NCBI RefSeq assembly: GCF_900215535.1
Contig: NZ_OCND01000010.1
Span: 1 to 64,000 of the forward strand
Direction: 5' to 3'
Source of the DNA: Pseudoxanthomonas wuyuanensis
Lineage (GTDB): Bacteria; Pseudomonadota; Gammaproteobacteria; Xanthomonadales; Xanthomonadaceae
DNA: 64,000 bases
Part shown: one piece after another, positions 35,191-45,283 of the stretch
Layout of the letters: every line of letters starts with the position of its first letter
Position numbering within the stretch: the first letter of the stretch is position 1
The notes under the pieces: generated by a model
The model's input: only the letters and a program-made list of their open reading frames with translations
What the model was told of the DNA's origin: nothing
The model's database searches: none
Program-made: the position numbers and the translations under genes

Positions 35191-37257
35191 ATGCCCAATC
35201 GTCTTTTCGCGCTGACCGCGCTGCTGTTGCTTTCCATCACGGTCTCCACTTCCGTTTCCGCCCCTGCGTCGGCTGCGCCCACGCCGCCGGCACCTGCCGT
35301 TTTCAGCATCGCCTCGCCGGATGGCAGGCTCACCGCCAGCATCACCACCGACCACGAGGGCCGCCCCAGCTACCGGGTCGACCGCAACGGCGCGCCGGTG
35401 ATTTCGTCGTCGCGGCTGGGGTTGATTCTGCTGGATGCGCCGAAGTTCGAACGCAATCTGGCCGTTTCCAATCCGCGTACACGCAGCTTCGACCAGCGCT
35501 GGGAACAGCCGTGGGGCGAACGCCGCTACATCCGCAACCATTACAACGAACTGCGGGTGACGCTGACCGAGCGGACCAGGCCGTTCCGCAGCTTCGACGT
35601 GGTATTCCGCGTCTACGACGATGGCCTGGGCTTCCGCTACGAATTCCCGGATCAGGCGGCGCTGAAGCAGCTGCGCATCGCCGAGGAACTGACCGAATTC
35701 GACATCGCCGGCGACGCCACCGCCTGGTGGATTCCTGCCGGCGAATGGAACCGCGAAGAATACCTGTACAACCGCACGCCACTGCAGGAAGTCGGCGATG
35801 CGCAGACGCCCATCACGCTGCGCCGGCAGGACGGTTTGCACGTGACCATCCATGAAGCCGCGCTGGTCGACTATTCGGGCATGAACCTGACCCGGGTGGA
35901 AGCGCACCGGCTCAAAGCCAACCTGACCCCCGGCATCGGCGACGGCAAGGTCGTGCGCAACGCGCCGTTCCACACTCCTTGGCGCACGCTGCAGATCAGC
36001 GACAACGCCGCCGGCCTGGCGATGTCCAGCCTGATCCTGAATCTCAACGAGCCCAACGCGCTGGGCGACGTGTCGTGGGTCAAGCCGATGAAGTACGTCG
36101 GCGTCTGGTGGGAAATGCACCTGGACAAGAAAAGCTGGGCCTCCGGCGCCAAGCATGGCGCCACCAACGAAAACGTGCGCCGGCATATCGATTTCGCCGC
36201 CGCGCACGGCTTCGGCGGCGTGCTGGTCGAAGGCTGGAACGTGGGCTGGGACGGCGACTGGTTCGGCAACGGCGAGGATTTCAGCTTCACCGAATCCTAT
36301 CCCGACTTCGATCTGGACGCGCTGACCGCCTATGCCAACGCCAAAGGGGTACAGTTGATCGGCCACCACGAAACCTCCGGCCATGCGGCGCACTACGAAT
36401 CGCAGCTGGATGCCGCATTCAATCTGTACCAGCGCGTGGGCATCCGCGCGGTCAAGACCGGTTATGTCGCCGATGCCGGCCAGGCCAAGGTGATCGGCAG
36501 CGACGGAAAGCTGCACTATGCTTGGCACGAAGGCCAGGACATGGCGCGCCACCATCTGAAAGTGGTCACCGAGGCCGCCAAGCGTCACATCAGCGTCAAT
36601 CCGCACGAGCCGGTCAAGGACAGCGGGCTGCGCCGCACCTACCCCAACTGGATCACCCGCGAAGGCGCGCGCGGCATGGAATTCAGCGCCTGGGGCAACC
36701 CCGGCAACCCGCCCGAGCACGAAACCAACCTGGTGTTCACCCGCCTGCTGGCGGGGCCGATGGACTACACGCCGGGCATCTTCGGCACCAGGACCCGTCC
36801 CGGCTCGCAGGTGGCCACCACCTGGGCCAAGCAACTGGCGCTGTACGTGGTCATCTACAGCCCGCTGCAGATGGCCGCGGATCTGCTGGACAACTACGAG
36901 GCCAATCCGGCGCCGTTCCAGTTCATCAAGGACGTGCCGGTGGACTGGGACCAGACCGTGGTGCTGAACGGCGAAGTCGGCGACTACGTCACCATCGCGC
37001 GCAAGGACCGCCACAGCGACAACTGGTATCTGGGCGCGGTGTCCGACGATCAGGCGCGCTCGCTGCCGGTGGCGCTGTCGTTCCTGCAAGCTGGCCGCCG
37101 CTATACCGCGCAGATCTACCGCGACGGCGAGCGGGCGGACTGGAAGACCACGCCGGAAGATATCGTCATCGAGGAGCGCGAGGTTTCCAGCAGCGATACG
37201 TTGACGCTGCGGCTCGCTGCCGGCGGCGGCCAGGCGATCCGCTTTATCGCGCAGTAA
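35191..37257 (+). CDS. Glycoside hydrolase family 97 alpha-glucosidase (SusB-like)
   Basis: A 688-residue exported enzyme with a signal peptide (1-27). An N-terminal beta-super-sandwich precedes a TIM barrel and a C-terminal beta domain, the GH97 layout. Conserved pieces are WWEMHLDKKSW, GVLVEGWNVGWDG, HHETSGHAAHYE, HYAWHEGQDMARHH, NPHEPVKDSGLRRTYPNW and REGARGMEFSAWG. In the segment AVKTGYVAD a Gly stands where retaining GH97 enzymes have the nucleophile Asp, while the Glu residues used as base, acid and calcium ligands by SusB seem present; this suggests an inverting alpha-glucosidase. No starch-uptake partner genes are adjacent. Confidence 0.9.
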   Translation: MPNRLFALTALLLLSITVSTSVSAPASAAPTPPAPAVFSIASPDGRLTASITTDHEGRPSYRVDRNGAPVISSSRLGLILLDAPKFERNLAVSNPRTRSFDQRWEQPWGERRYIRNHYNELRVTLTERTRPFRSFDVVFRVYDDGLGFRYEFPDQAALKQLRIAEELTEFDIAGDATAWWIPAGEWNREEYLYNRTPLQEVGDAQTPITLRRQDGLHVTIHEAALVDYSGMNLTRVEAHRLKANLTPGIGDGKVVRNAPFHTPWRTLQISDNAAGLAMSSLILNLNEPNALGDVSWVKPMKYVGVWWEMHLDKKSWASGAKHGATNENVRRHIDFAAAHGFGGVLVEGWNVGWDGDWFGNGEDFSFTESYPDFDLDALTAYANAKGVQLIGHHETSGHAAHYESQLDAAFNLYQRVGIRAVKTGYVADAGQAKVIGSDGKLHYAWHEGQDMARHHLKVVTEAAKRHISVNPHEPVKDSGLRRTYPNWITREGARGMEFSAWGNPGNPPEHETNLVFTRLLAGPMDYTPGIFGTRTRPGSQVATTWAKQLALYVVIYSPLQMAADLLDNYEANPAPFQFIKDVPVDWDQTVVLNGEVGDYVTIARKDRHSDNWYLGAVSDDQARSLPVALSFLQAGRRYTAQIYRDGERADWKTTPEDIVIEEREVSSSDTLTLRLAAGGGQAIRFIAQ

Positions 37258-37264
37258 GAGGCCG

Positions 37265-37407
37265 TGTAGGAGCGATGTCAGTCGCGATGGCGCCGCGATA
37301 GCCATTCGGTGCGCATGGTGAGGAGCCCGCCGCAGCGCGCCCGGATGGTGAACAGCCGGTTTCAGCCGTGGTTTGAGTTGGCAGTCGCGACTTACGTCGC
37401 TCCTACA
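37265..37407. repeat. REP-like palindromic element, TGTAGGAGCGAC family (copy 3)
   Basis: The 23-bp arms begin TGTAGGAGCGATGTCAG (37265-37287) and end CTTACGTCGCTCCTACA (37385-37407). They enclose 97 bp. It lies between the tandem GH97 and corA genes and so is in the probable corA leader or promoter region. Confidence 0.82.
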
Positions 37408-37470
37408 GGTACAAGGATGGGCCGCTTGGATCGGCTTGCCGGCCCGCCCCATCTGGCGCACGATGCGCGG

Positions 37471-38487
37471 ATGAGCGAAGCCTCCCCCGTCCACAGCGAC
37501 AAACCCGCGCTGCCAAGCTGCGTGATCAACTGCGTGATGTACGACCGCGACGGACAGCGGCACGACATCGGTCTGGACGACATCAGCGATGTGCTGGCCA
37601 CCGACGACGGCAGCTTTCTCTGGGTCGGCCTGTACGAGCCGGACGAAGCCATCCTGGAGAAACTGCAGGAGGAATTCTGCCTGCACGATCTGGCCGTCGA
37701 GGACGCACGCAAGGCGCACCAGCGCCCCAAGGTGGAAGCCTACGGCAACTCGCTGTTCCTGGCCGCGCATACCGCACAGGTGGTGGACGAAAAAATCCGC
37801 TACGGCGAAACCCAGGCCTTTCTTGGCCCACGCTATCTCATCACCGTCCGCCACGGCGCTTCGCTGTCGTACGCGCCCACACGCACGCGGGTCGAACGCG
37901 AACCGGAGCTGCTGGCGCTGGGCCCGGCCTACGGCCTGTACGCGGTGCTCGACTTCATCGTCGACAACTACCAGCCCATCGTGCAGGAATTCCGCGACAC
38001 CCTGCAGAAGCTGGAGCGCGACATCTTTTCCGACACCTACCGGCGCAGCGTGGTGACGCGGCTGTACGATCTGAAGCGCGAACTGACCTATATGCGGGTG
38101 GCGGTAGCGCCGCTGCAGGACGTGCTGTCGCAATTGGTCCGCAGCCAGAGCCCGCTGGTGCCGGAGGAAGTCCGGCTGTACCTGCGCGACGTGCACGACC
38201 ATGCGCTGCGGGTCAACGAAACCATCGATACGCTGCGCGACATGCTGGGCACCGCGCTCAGCGTCAACCTGTCGCTGGTCACGCTGGCACAGGGCGAAAC
38301 GGTCAAACGGCTGGGCGCCTGGGCCGCGCTGCTGGCCGCGCCGACGTTGATCGCCAGCTGGTATGGCATGAACTTCCGCGGCATGCCGGAACTGGACGAC
38401 CGTTACGCCTATCCAATCCTGATTGTCGTGGTCATCATTGTCTGCGGCGTCCTGTACAAGCTGTTCAAACGCTCGCGCTGGCTTTGA
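37471..38487 (+). CDS. corA: CorA-family magnesium/cobalt transporter
   Basis: A 338-residue CorA pentameric channel. A cytosolic N-terminal domain and long helices (about 130-275) lead to two C-terminal transmembrane segments, the first ending in the GMN selectivity motif (SWYGMNFRGMPEL) and the second ILIVVVIIVCGVLYKLF, with a basic tail KRSRW. The start at 37471 is chosen by homology; the frame extends upstream through the repeat at 37265-37407. Confidence 0.93.
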   Translation: MSEASPVHSDKPALPSCVINCVMYDRDGQRHDIGLDDISDVLATDDGSFLWVGLYEPDEAILEKLQEEFCLHDLAVEDARKAHQRPKVEAYGNSLFLAAHTAQVVDEKIRYGETQAFLGPRYLITVRHGASLSYAPTRTRVEREPELLALGPAYGLYAVLDFIVDNYQPIVQEFRDTLQKLERDIFSDTYRRSVVTRLYDLKRELTYMRVAVAPLQDVLSQLVRSQSPLVPEEVRLYLRDVHDHALRVNETIDTLRDMLGTALSVNLSLVTLAQGETVKRLGAWAALLAAPTLIASWYGMNFRGMPELDDRYAYPILIVVVIIVCGVLYKLFKRSRWL

Positions 38488-38526
38488 TCTGGAGCGCTTT
38501 TGCCCCAGATGTCTACAGCCCCGTCA

Positions 38527-38604
38527 TGACCAGCCATTCGGCTGTTGCGAAGCGTTTCCGGCGCAGGCCGGAACCCGTGGCTTGACCAGCCGTTCGGCCG
38601 CTGG
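38527..38604. repeat. Degenerate repeat segment after corA
   Basis: TGACCAGCCATTCGGCTGTT (38527-38546) is the exact reverse complement of 15923-15942 inside the sodB-purK repeat. A related copy, TGACCAGCCGTTCGGCCG, follows at about 38583-38600, separated by a small hairpin CCGGCGCAGGCCGG. Nothing else is recognisable in 38488-38694. Confidence 0.55.
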
Positions 38605-38694
38605 CTTTTAACCGCGGACGGCGGCTCAAGCCGTCCAGAACGCGGCCAAGGCGCTGGGCTCCCGCCTGCGCAGGAGTGGCGAATTGAAAATGCT

Positions 38695-39681
38695 CTAGGA
38701 CAAGCGGGCGGCGAACGCCTGCAACGCACCGGCGCCGACCACATCGCCGGCCAGCAGCGGCAACTGCTGCAGCGGCAGTCCCGGCAAAGCCGAGCGCAGC
38801 GTATGCATATGCTGTTCTTCCTGTACGTGCCGCTCGGCCAGGAATGCGCCGGCATCGGCCGGCGAACGCTTGTTGACCACCAGCCCGCCGACGGCAATGC
38901 CGGCGCGCAGCAGCTGCGCGTGCAGTTCGATGGTCTCCAGCACCGGCAGACGCTCGGCCGCCAGCACGATCACGAACGATGTCCTGGCGCTGTCGGTCAG
39001 CACTTCGCGCAGATGTTCGAAACGGTGGCGGCGGCGGTGCAGCAACTGGCGGATGCGCTGATCGCGGTCCTCGCCGGTGCCGGTGCGTTCGCCGCCGATG
39101 ATGCGGGTGCCGACGCCTTCATCGCTGCCCAGGTTGCGCAGCGCTGCGCCGAAGCGCTCGCTGCGCTGCTGGCGCCGCAGCAGGCCTTCGGTCCAGGCCG
39201 ACATCATTTCCGGCAACGCCATCAGCCGCGCGGTATGGCCTGAAGGCGCAGTGTCGAAGACGATCAGATCGTAGTCGCGCAGACCCTGCTCGACCAGTTC
39301 GGCAATCCGCTCCAGCAGCGCCGCCTCATGCATGCCCGGCGCATCGCGCGACAACGCCATGTGCTTGTCGACTTCGCCGGCCAGATGTTCGGGCATCAAC
39401 CGCCGCAACGCATCGCCGACTTCGGCCAGGTGCGCATCCACGGTGGCCTGCGGATCCAGTTCCAGTCCATCCAGGCCCGCCGCCAGCCGCACGATCTGCG
39501 GCCCGACCTCGCGTGCCCACAGATGTCCCAGATTGTGCGCCGGATCGGTGGAAACCAGCAGCACCCTGCGCCCGGCGCCGGCCTGGGCCAAGGCCGTGGC
39601 AGCCGCCACCGTGGTCTTGCCCACCCCGCCCTTGCCGCCGAAGAACAACACCCGGCGCGCCGCAGCCAGGGCTAGCAGCAT
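38695..39681 (-). CDS. ArsA/Get3-type P-loop ATPase
   Basis: A 328-residue single-domain member of the ArsA/GET3 group of SIMIBI ATPases. The deviant Walker A with signature lysine is [10 protein letters not shown] (15-24), switch I is in STDPAHNLG (43-51), and switch II is [12 protein letters not shown] (142-153). There is no cysteine in the whole protein, so it has neither the arsenite-binding thiols of ArsA nor the zinc CxxC of Get3. Its start (39681) overlaps by 10 bp the end of a small gene whose last codons, TGC TGC TAG, share bases with its ATG CTG CTA. No arsenic genes are nearby; the partners are the small CC protein and cstA. Confidence 0.88.
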   Translation of the reverse strand: MLLALAAARRVLFFGGKGGVGKTTVAAATALAQAGAGRRVLLVSTDPAHNLGHLWAREVGPQIVRLAAGLDGLELDPQATVDAHLAEVGDALRRLMPEHLAGEVDKHMALSRDAPGMHEAALLERIAELVEQGLRDYDLIVFDTAPSGHTARLMALPEMMSAWTEGLLRRQQRSERFGAALRNLGSDEGVGTRIIGGERTGTGEDRDQRIRQLLHRRRHRFEHLREVLTDSARTSFVIVLAAERLPVLETIELHAQLLRAGIAVGGLVVNKRSPADAGAFLAERHVQEEQHMHTLRSALPGLPLQQLPLLAGDVVGAGALQAFAARLS

Positions 39682-39950
39682 CCGATGTGATCCAGCGGCG
39701 AGCGATCCATGCCCATGCGCCTGTGCCAGGCATGGAAGCGTTCGTACATGGCCGGCATCAGTTCCAGCGTGTAATAGGTTGCCGGGTTGGGGACGCCCAA
39801 GGACTCGGCGAACACCAGCATCATGAACAGGTCTTCCTCATCGCGCTGGGCGCGGGCGAACGTCCGCCGGTACGGCGCGATATAGAACTCGCGCAGTCCG
39901 GCCGACACCCGCTCCAGCCACGAAGCGGGCTTGTCGCCCGATCCGTTCAC
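39672..39950 (-). CDS. Small CC-terminal protein (cory-CC-star type)
   Basis: A 92-residue soluble protein ending in Cys-Cys immediately before the stop. The readable conserved-looking core is [38 protein letters not shown] and [19 protein letters not shown] recall that NCBI uses the name cory-CC-star for small proteins of this kind encoded beside ArsA-like ATPases, but this could not be checked. It is not the YbdD/YjiX protein that follows cstA in enterobacteria, although it occupies that place. The GTG start at 39950 overlaps the cstA stop (GTGA) and its end overlaps the ATPase start, so all three are translationally coupled. Confidence 0.75.
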   Translation of the reverse strand: MNGSGDKPASWLERVSAGLREFYIAPYRRTFARAQRDEEDLFMMLVFAESLGVPNPATYYTLELMPAMYERFHAWHRRMGMDRSPLDHIGCC

Positions 39951-41623
39951 GGCCGCGATTGCGCCTCGGCATGGGCGGGATCGCGGCCCTTGCTCATTGC
40001 GATGAAGGCCTCCAGCGTCACCCACAGCGCGGCGATCAGGATCACAACATCCATGCCCAGCAGCAGCCAGTTCTGATCGGTGTAGAACGTCTTCAGCTGC
40101 ACGACCAGCGCGTACACCGACATCACCAGCAGGAACGCCAGCGGCACCAGCGTGAACCAGGCATTGCGGCCCTGCTTGATCAGGATCACCGAGATGATCG
40201 ATAGCGTCAGCGCCGCCAGCAGTTGGTTGGTGGTGCCGAACAGCGGCCAGATCACCATGCCGCCGCCGCCATCGGCGCCTGCGCCGAACGCCAGCGCCAT
40301 GCACACCGCCAGCGCGATGAGCGTGCCCACCAGCGTGCCGACCTTGAAACCGGCGATTTCTCCGGCTTCCTGCACCACGAAGCGCTGCAGGCGCAGGCCG
40401 GTATCCATGGTGGTGGCGGCGAACAGGATGGCCATCGTGGCCAGCATCGTCGAACCCAGGTTGGCCGGCATGCCCAGCCCGTCGACCAGCAGCTTGTCGC
40501 CGCCGTTGACGAACGCACCGACGCCGCCAGCGCCGAACTTGCTGTAGACCGTCTGCCAATCGACCAGCGTCGCAAAGCCGGCAGTGCAGCAGATGATGGC
40601 GGCCAGCGACAGCATGCCCTCGCCCATTGCACCGAAGTAACCGACGAAACGCGCATCGGTTTCCTTGTCCAACTGCTTGGATGTGGTGCCCGAGGACACC
40701 AGCCCGTGGAAGCCGGAAATCGCGCCGCAGGCGATGGTGACGAACAGCAGCGGCACGATGCTGGGAGTGCCAGCGGGCAATGCATCGTTCAGCGCCGGCG
40801 CCACGATGGCCGGGGCCGACAGCAGCACCGCCGCGTACAGGATGCCCAGGCCGACGAACAGCTGCAGGCCGTTGATGTAGTCGCGCGGCTGCAGCAGCAC
40901 CCACACCGGCAACAGCGAAGCGACGCCGGCGTACAGGAACAGCACCACGATCCAGAACGACTTGGCGTTCAGGCCCAGAATGCTTTCAGGCAGCACGATC
41001 GGGTACTGGTTGCCCAGCAGGATCAGCGCGTACAGCACGATGACGCCGCCGATCGACGGCCACAGCAGGCCGAACCGGTAGCGATAGATCATCTGCCCGA
41101 TGATCAGCGCCACCACAATCGCGCCCCAGGTCGGAATGACGGAAGTGGGCGTGCTGACCAGCAGGTTGGCGATGACCACCGCGAACGCCGCATTGACCAT
41201 CAGCAGCAGCAGGAAGATCACCACCAGGAACAGGTTGCGCCCGCGCCGGCCGATGAAGCTGCCGCTGAGCATGCCGATCGACTTGCCCTTGTTGCGCACG
41301 CTGGCCCACAGCGCGCCGAAGTCGTGCACGCCGGCAAAGAACACCGTGCCCAGCACCACCCACAGGAACGCCGGTCCCCAGCCCCAGATGACCGCGATGG
41401 CCGGCCCGACAATGGGCGCAGCGCCGGCTACCGAGGTGAAGTGATGGCCCCACAACACGAACCGGTTGGTCGGCACGTAGTCGACCCCGTCGCGCAGCTC
41501 GTGCGCGGGAGTGACGAAATCGGGATCCAGCCGGTAGATCTTCTCGGCGATGAACTTGGAATAGAACAGGTAACCGAGCGACATCACGCCCAGGCCCACG
41601 ACCATCAACAGAATCGCGCTCAT
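39947..41623 (-). CDS. cstA: Carbon starvation protein CstA (peptide/pyruvate transporter family)
   Basis: A 558-residue membrane protein with about 16 hydrophobic segments. CstA landmarks include VDYVPTNRFVLWGHHFTSVAGAAPIVGPAIAVIWGW, ACGAISGFHGLVSSGTTSKQ and WPLFGTTNQLLAALTL. Members take up peptides or pyruvate during carbon limitation. It is the short form (E. coli CstA has about 700 residues). The start at 41623 has GGGGGAG upstream. It heads a three-gene overlapping unit with the CC protein and the ArsA-like ATPase. Confidence 0.92.
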   Translation of the reverse strand: MSAILLMVVGLGVMSLGYLFYSKFIAEKIYRLDPDFVTPAHELRDGVDYVPTNRFVLWGHHFTSVAGAAPIVGPAIAVIWGWGPAFLWVVLGTVFFAGVHDFGALWASVRNKGKSIGMLSGSFIGRRGRNLFLVVIFLLLLMVNAAFAVVIANLLVSTPTSVIPTWGAIVVALIIGQMIYRYRFGLLWPSIGGVIVLYALILLGNQYPIVLPESILGLNAKSFWIVVLFLYAGVASLLPVWVLLQPRDYINGLQLFVGLGILYAAVLLSAPAIVAPALNDALPAGTPSIVPLLFVTIACGAISGFHGLVSSGTTSKQLDKETDARFVGYFGAMGEGMLSLAAIICCTAGFATLVDWQTVYSKFGAGGVGAFVNGGDKLLVDGLGMPANLGSTMLATMAILFAATTMDTGLRLQRFVVQEAGEIAGFKVGTLVGTLIALAVCMALAFGAGADGGGGMVIWPLFGTTNQLLAALTLSIISVILIKQGRNAWFTLVPLAFLLVMSVYALVVQLKTFYTDQNWLLLGMDVVILIAALWVTLEAFIAMSKGRDPAHAEAQSRP

Positions 41624-41741
41624 GCTTCGCTCCCCCCGGTTGCGGGTTCATCCGGGCTGCCGGGAGCATGAAACGAATGGCCCCCGAATGGAAGGGCGAC
41701 GGCCCGTTCAGGCGAGCGGCCTACGACCAAAGTCGGAGGTC

Positions 41742-43001
41742 CTAACCGGCCCCGGCCAGCAGCCGCAACAACTGTCCGGTGATGTAGGCCGCATAGGTGC
41801 CCAGGGCATAGCCGAACACCGCCAGCAGCACCGCCACCGGCGCCAGCGCCGGATGAAAGGCGCTGGCGACCACCGGTGCCGAGGCCGCCGCGCCGATATT
41901 GGCCTGCGAACCCACCGCCATGAAGAACAGCGGCGCCCGGATCAGCTTGGTCACCAACAGCAACAGCGTGCCGTGGGTCAGTATCCAGATCAGGCCCAGC
42001 GCAAACAGCCAGGGCTTGTCGAGCAGCGCGGCCAGATCCATATGCATGCCGATACTGGCGATCAGGAAATACAGCATCGCGGTGCCGACCTTGGAAGCGC
42101 CGGCGCCTTCCAGCGTCCGCGCGCGGGTGAAGCTGAGCAACAGGCCGATGGTAGTGGCCAGCACCACCATCCAGAAGAATCCGGAGGTCAGGCTGAAGTC
42201 CTCCAGCCGCCACTCCGCCGGCAAGGTCTTGATCCAGGCGACCAGCGGCCCGGCCAGGAAGTGCGCCAGCCCGGTGCTGCCCAGGCCGATGCCCAGGATC
42301 ACCATCAGATCGGCCAGGCTGGGATTGCGCGCATGCTGGGCCTGGTAGGTCTCCATCCGCTGTTTGAGATCGTCGATGGCCGAAGTGTCGGCACCGGTCC
42401 AGCGATCGAAGGCCTGCGCGCGCGGAATCAGGAACAGCAGCACCGCCATCCACAGATTGGCGACCAGGATGTCGACCGCGACGAACTGCCCGAACAGGGT
42501 GGAATCGACCGCGAACACTTCCTTCATCGCCGCCTGATTGGCGCCGCCGCCGATCCAGCTGCCGGCCAGCGTGGCCATGCCGCGCCAGGTGTCGCCGGCC
42601 ACCGTTTCAGGATGGATGATGCCCAACGCCACAAACGACACGATGGCCCCCAGCATCACCCCAAGCGTGCCGGTCAGGAACATGATGATCGCCTTCGGCC
42701 CCAGCCGCAGGATGGCGCCGATATCGATGGCGATGCAGAACAGCGCCAGCGAACTGGGCAGCAGATAGTCGCGCGCCATCGGGTACAGCTGGGAGGTTTC
42801 GCCGTCGATCAGCCCGATGCTGTTGTAGATGGCCGGCAGCAGATAGCACATCAGCAATGCCGGCACGATGCCGTAGAACTTTTTCCACGGCCCGCTCGGC
42901 CGCGACGAACTCCAGAACACGAAGCCCAGCGTGGCCGCGAGCAGGCCGAGGACGACGGCGTCGTTGGTGATCAGCGGAGCGCCGCTTGCGATGGCTGCCA
43001 T
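41742..43001 (-). CDS. DUF819-family integral membrane protein
   Basis: A 419-residue protein with about ten to twelve hydrophobic segments and the DUF819 (YjcL-type) landmarks LATLAGSWIGGGANQAAM, SIGMHMDL and SQANIGAAASAPVVASAF. The family is thought to be a carrier related to keto-acid or amino-acid exporters, but no substrate is proven. The start at 43001 has AGGA 7 nt upstream. It is followed by cstA after 118 bp and may be part of the same amino-acid or peptide utilisation block. Confidence 0.88.
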   Translation of the reverse strand: MAAIASGAPLITNDAVVLGLLAATLGFVFWSSSRPSGPWKKFYGIVPALLMCYLLPAIYNSIGLIDGETSQLYPMARDYLLPSSLALFCIAIDIGAILRLGPKAIIMFLTGTLGVMLGAIVSFVALGIIHPETVAGDTWRGMATLAGSWIGGGANQAAMKEVFAVDSTLFGQFVAVDILVANLWMAVLLFLIPRAQAFDRWTGADTSAIDDLKQRMETYQAQHARNPSLADLMVILGIGLGSTGLAHFLAGPLVAWIKTLPAEWRLEDFSLTSGFFWMVVLATTIGLLLSFTRARTLEGAGASKVGTAMLYFLIASIGMHMDLAALLDKPWLFALGLIWILTHGTLLLLVTKLIRAPLFFMAVGSQANIGAAASAPVVASAFHPALAPVAVLLAVFGYALGTYAAYITGQLLRLLAGAG

Positions 43002-43022
43002 CTGTGGTTCCTGTGTACTGCG

Positions 43023-43053
43023 AAAAAAAGGCGCGCCATGGATGCGGCGCGCC
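43023..43053 (-). terminator. Rho-independent terminator of the S9 peptidase gene
   Basis: Two copies of the self-complementary GGCGCGCC (43030-43037 and 43046-43053) form an 8-bp stem with an 8-nt loop, followed on the minus strand by seven T. It lies 16 bp past the peptidase stop. Confidence 0.85.
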
Positions 43054-43069
43054 GGAACTGCGGAGAGGA

Positions 43070-45196
<2,127 letters not shown>

Positions 45197-45283
45197 CCGG
45201 GGCTCCGGCAAGGGCAAAACGCCGATGTTAGGCCGTAACAACGGTTCGGCGCAAAGGCATGAAGTCATGCCTTTGCCGGCAGG

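Noticed and set aside
37265-37470. Magnesium riboswitch upstream of corA
   Set aside because: The structure is explained by the TGTAGGAGCGAC repeat, and no M-box or mgtA-type features were seen.
35116-38202. 1028-codon open frame on the minus strand
   Set aside because: It runs antisense through GH97 and corA and across the intergenic repeat; composition is typical of an antisense shadow.
38695-39681. Arsenite-efflux ATPase ArsA
   Set aside because: It is half the length of classical ArsA, has no cysteine for metalloid binding, and no ars genes are nearby.
39672-39950. YbdD/YjiX (DUF466) identity for the gene after cstA
   Set aside because: Position and the terminal CC suggest it, but the sequence core does not resemble YbdD and it is about 25 residues longer.
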